Source: Plectonema cf. radiosum LEGE 06105 (GTDB lineage: Bacteria > Cyanobacteriota > Cyanobacteriia > Cyanobacteriales > Nostocaceae). Taken from it: 64,000 nt of DNA. Location of the stretch: positions 94,019 to 158,018 of the forward strand of contig NZ_JADEWL010000001.1 of the NCBI RefSeq assembly GCF_015207665.1, in the 5' to 3' direction. The position numbers and the translations under genes are program-made. Position 1 is the stretch's first letter. Each line of letters opens with the position of its first letter. Positions 63,976 to 64,000 of this stretch are shown in pieces. Below the pieces are notes generated by a model, which ran no database searches, was not told where the DNA came from, and saw only the letters and a program-made list of their open reading frames with translations.

Positions 63976-64000
63976 AATAACTTTCTCCCCATCTCCCCAT

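Overview
This window looks like part of the chromosome of a filamentous cyanobacterium, most likely from the Nostocales. It carries psbM, psbK and a psb28-family gene, a plant-type ferredoxin, cyanobacterial biliverdin reductase, a split pntA1/pntA2/pntB transhydrogenase operon and a dnaB gene interrupted by an intein. It also has many GCGATCGC (HIP1) octamers and many short tandem heptamer arrays between genes (TAACTCC, TTTAGAT, GGTAATG types), which are typical of that group. Base composition is AT-rich throughout. No tRNA, rRNA, transposase gene or CRISPR array was seen.

Region 1-4848: a polysaccharide deacetylase cut by the window edge, a carotenoid oxygenase with all four iron-binding histidines, a DUF3616 protein and a TPR protein that may be the remnant of a longer gene. 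About 0.9 kb without a convincing gene then leads into the biosynthetic cluster.

Region 4849-22708 is the most notable part. It is a compact nonribosomal peptide assembly line, all on the + strand. A free-standing FkbH-type loading protein with its own acyl carrier domain comes first. Then come a TubC-C-A-PCP-E protein, a C-A-PCP protein, a TubC-C-A-PCP-reductase protein and an MFS exporter. The layout implies an acyl starter (glyceryl-type by homology) attached to three residues. The first residue is epimerised to D and the chain is released by reduction as an aldehyde or alcohol. My manual reading of the binding-pocket codes suggests basic, proline-like, basic residues. That resembles the spumigin/nostosin/aeruginosin style of serine protease inhibitor, but with a different starter. 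I do not recognise the cluster as a named one. Repeats have entered it: small palindromes and heptamer repeats lie in frame inside adenylation domains, and a perfect 189-bp direct repeat separates the first two NRPS genes.

Region 22818-33757: the pnt operon, a secreted DUF2808 protein, and a decayed type I restriction-modification locus. The locus consists of an hsdM 5' remnant and an hsdR 5' remnant with two PIN-domain toxin-antitoxin pairs between them. After it comes the conserved rpmH-rnpA-PH-yidC-khpB cluster with a YceD gene.

Region 33821-46698: an alkaline phosphatase-superfamily protein; a minus-strand set of NDH-2, two overlapping DoxX proteins and a small membrane protein; a tandem universal stress protein; psbM, a 2Fe-2S protein and psbK; tgt, cobS, comF, a GNAT enzyme and miaE.

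Region 47070-64000: a CsgG-like secreted protein, sulfiredoxin, a SpoIID-type protein, petF, bvdR, a DUF3352 protein, an orphan HicB antitoxin next to disrupted gene remnants, a phasin, a lipoprotein FKBP, intein-containing dnaB, rplI, a Psb28-family gene, a GT39-type glycosyltransferase and a BlaI/M56 regulatory pair.
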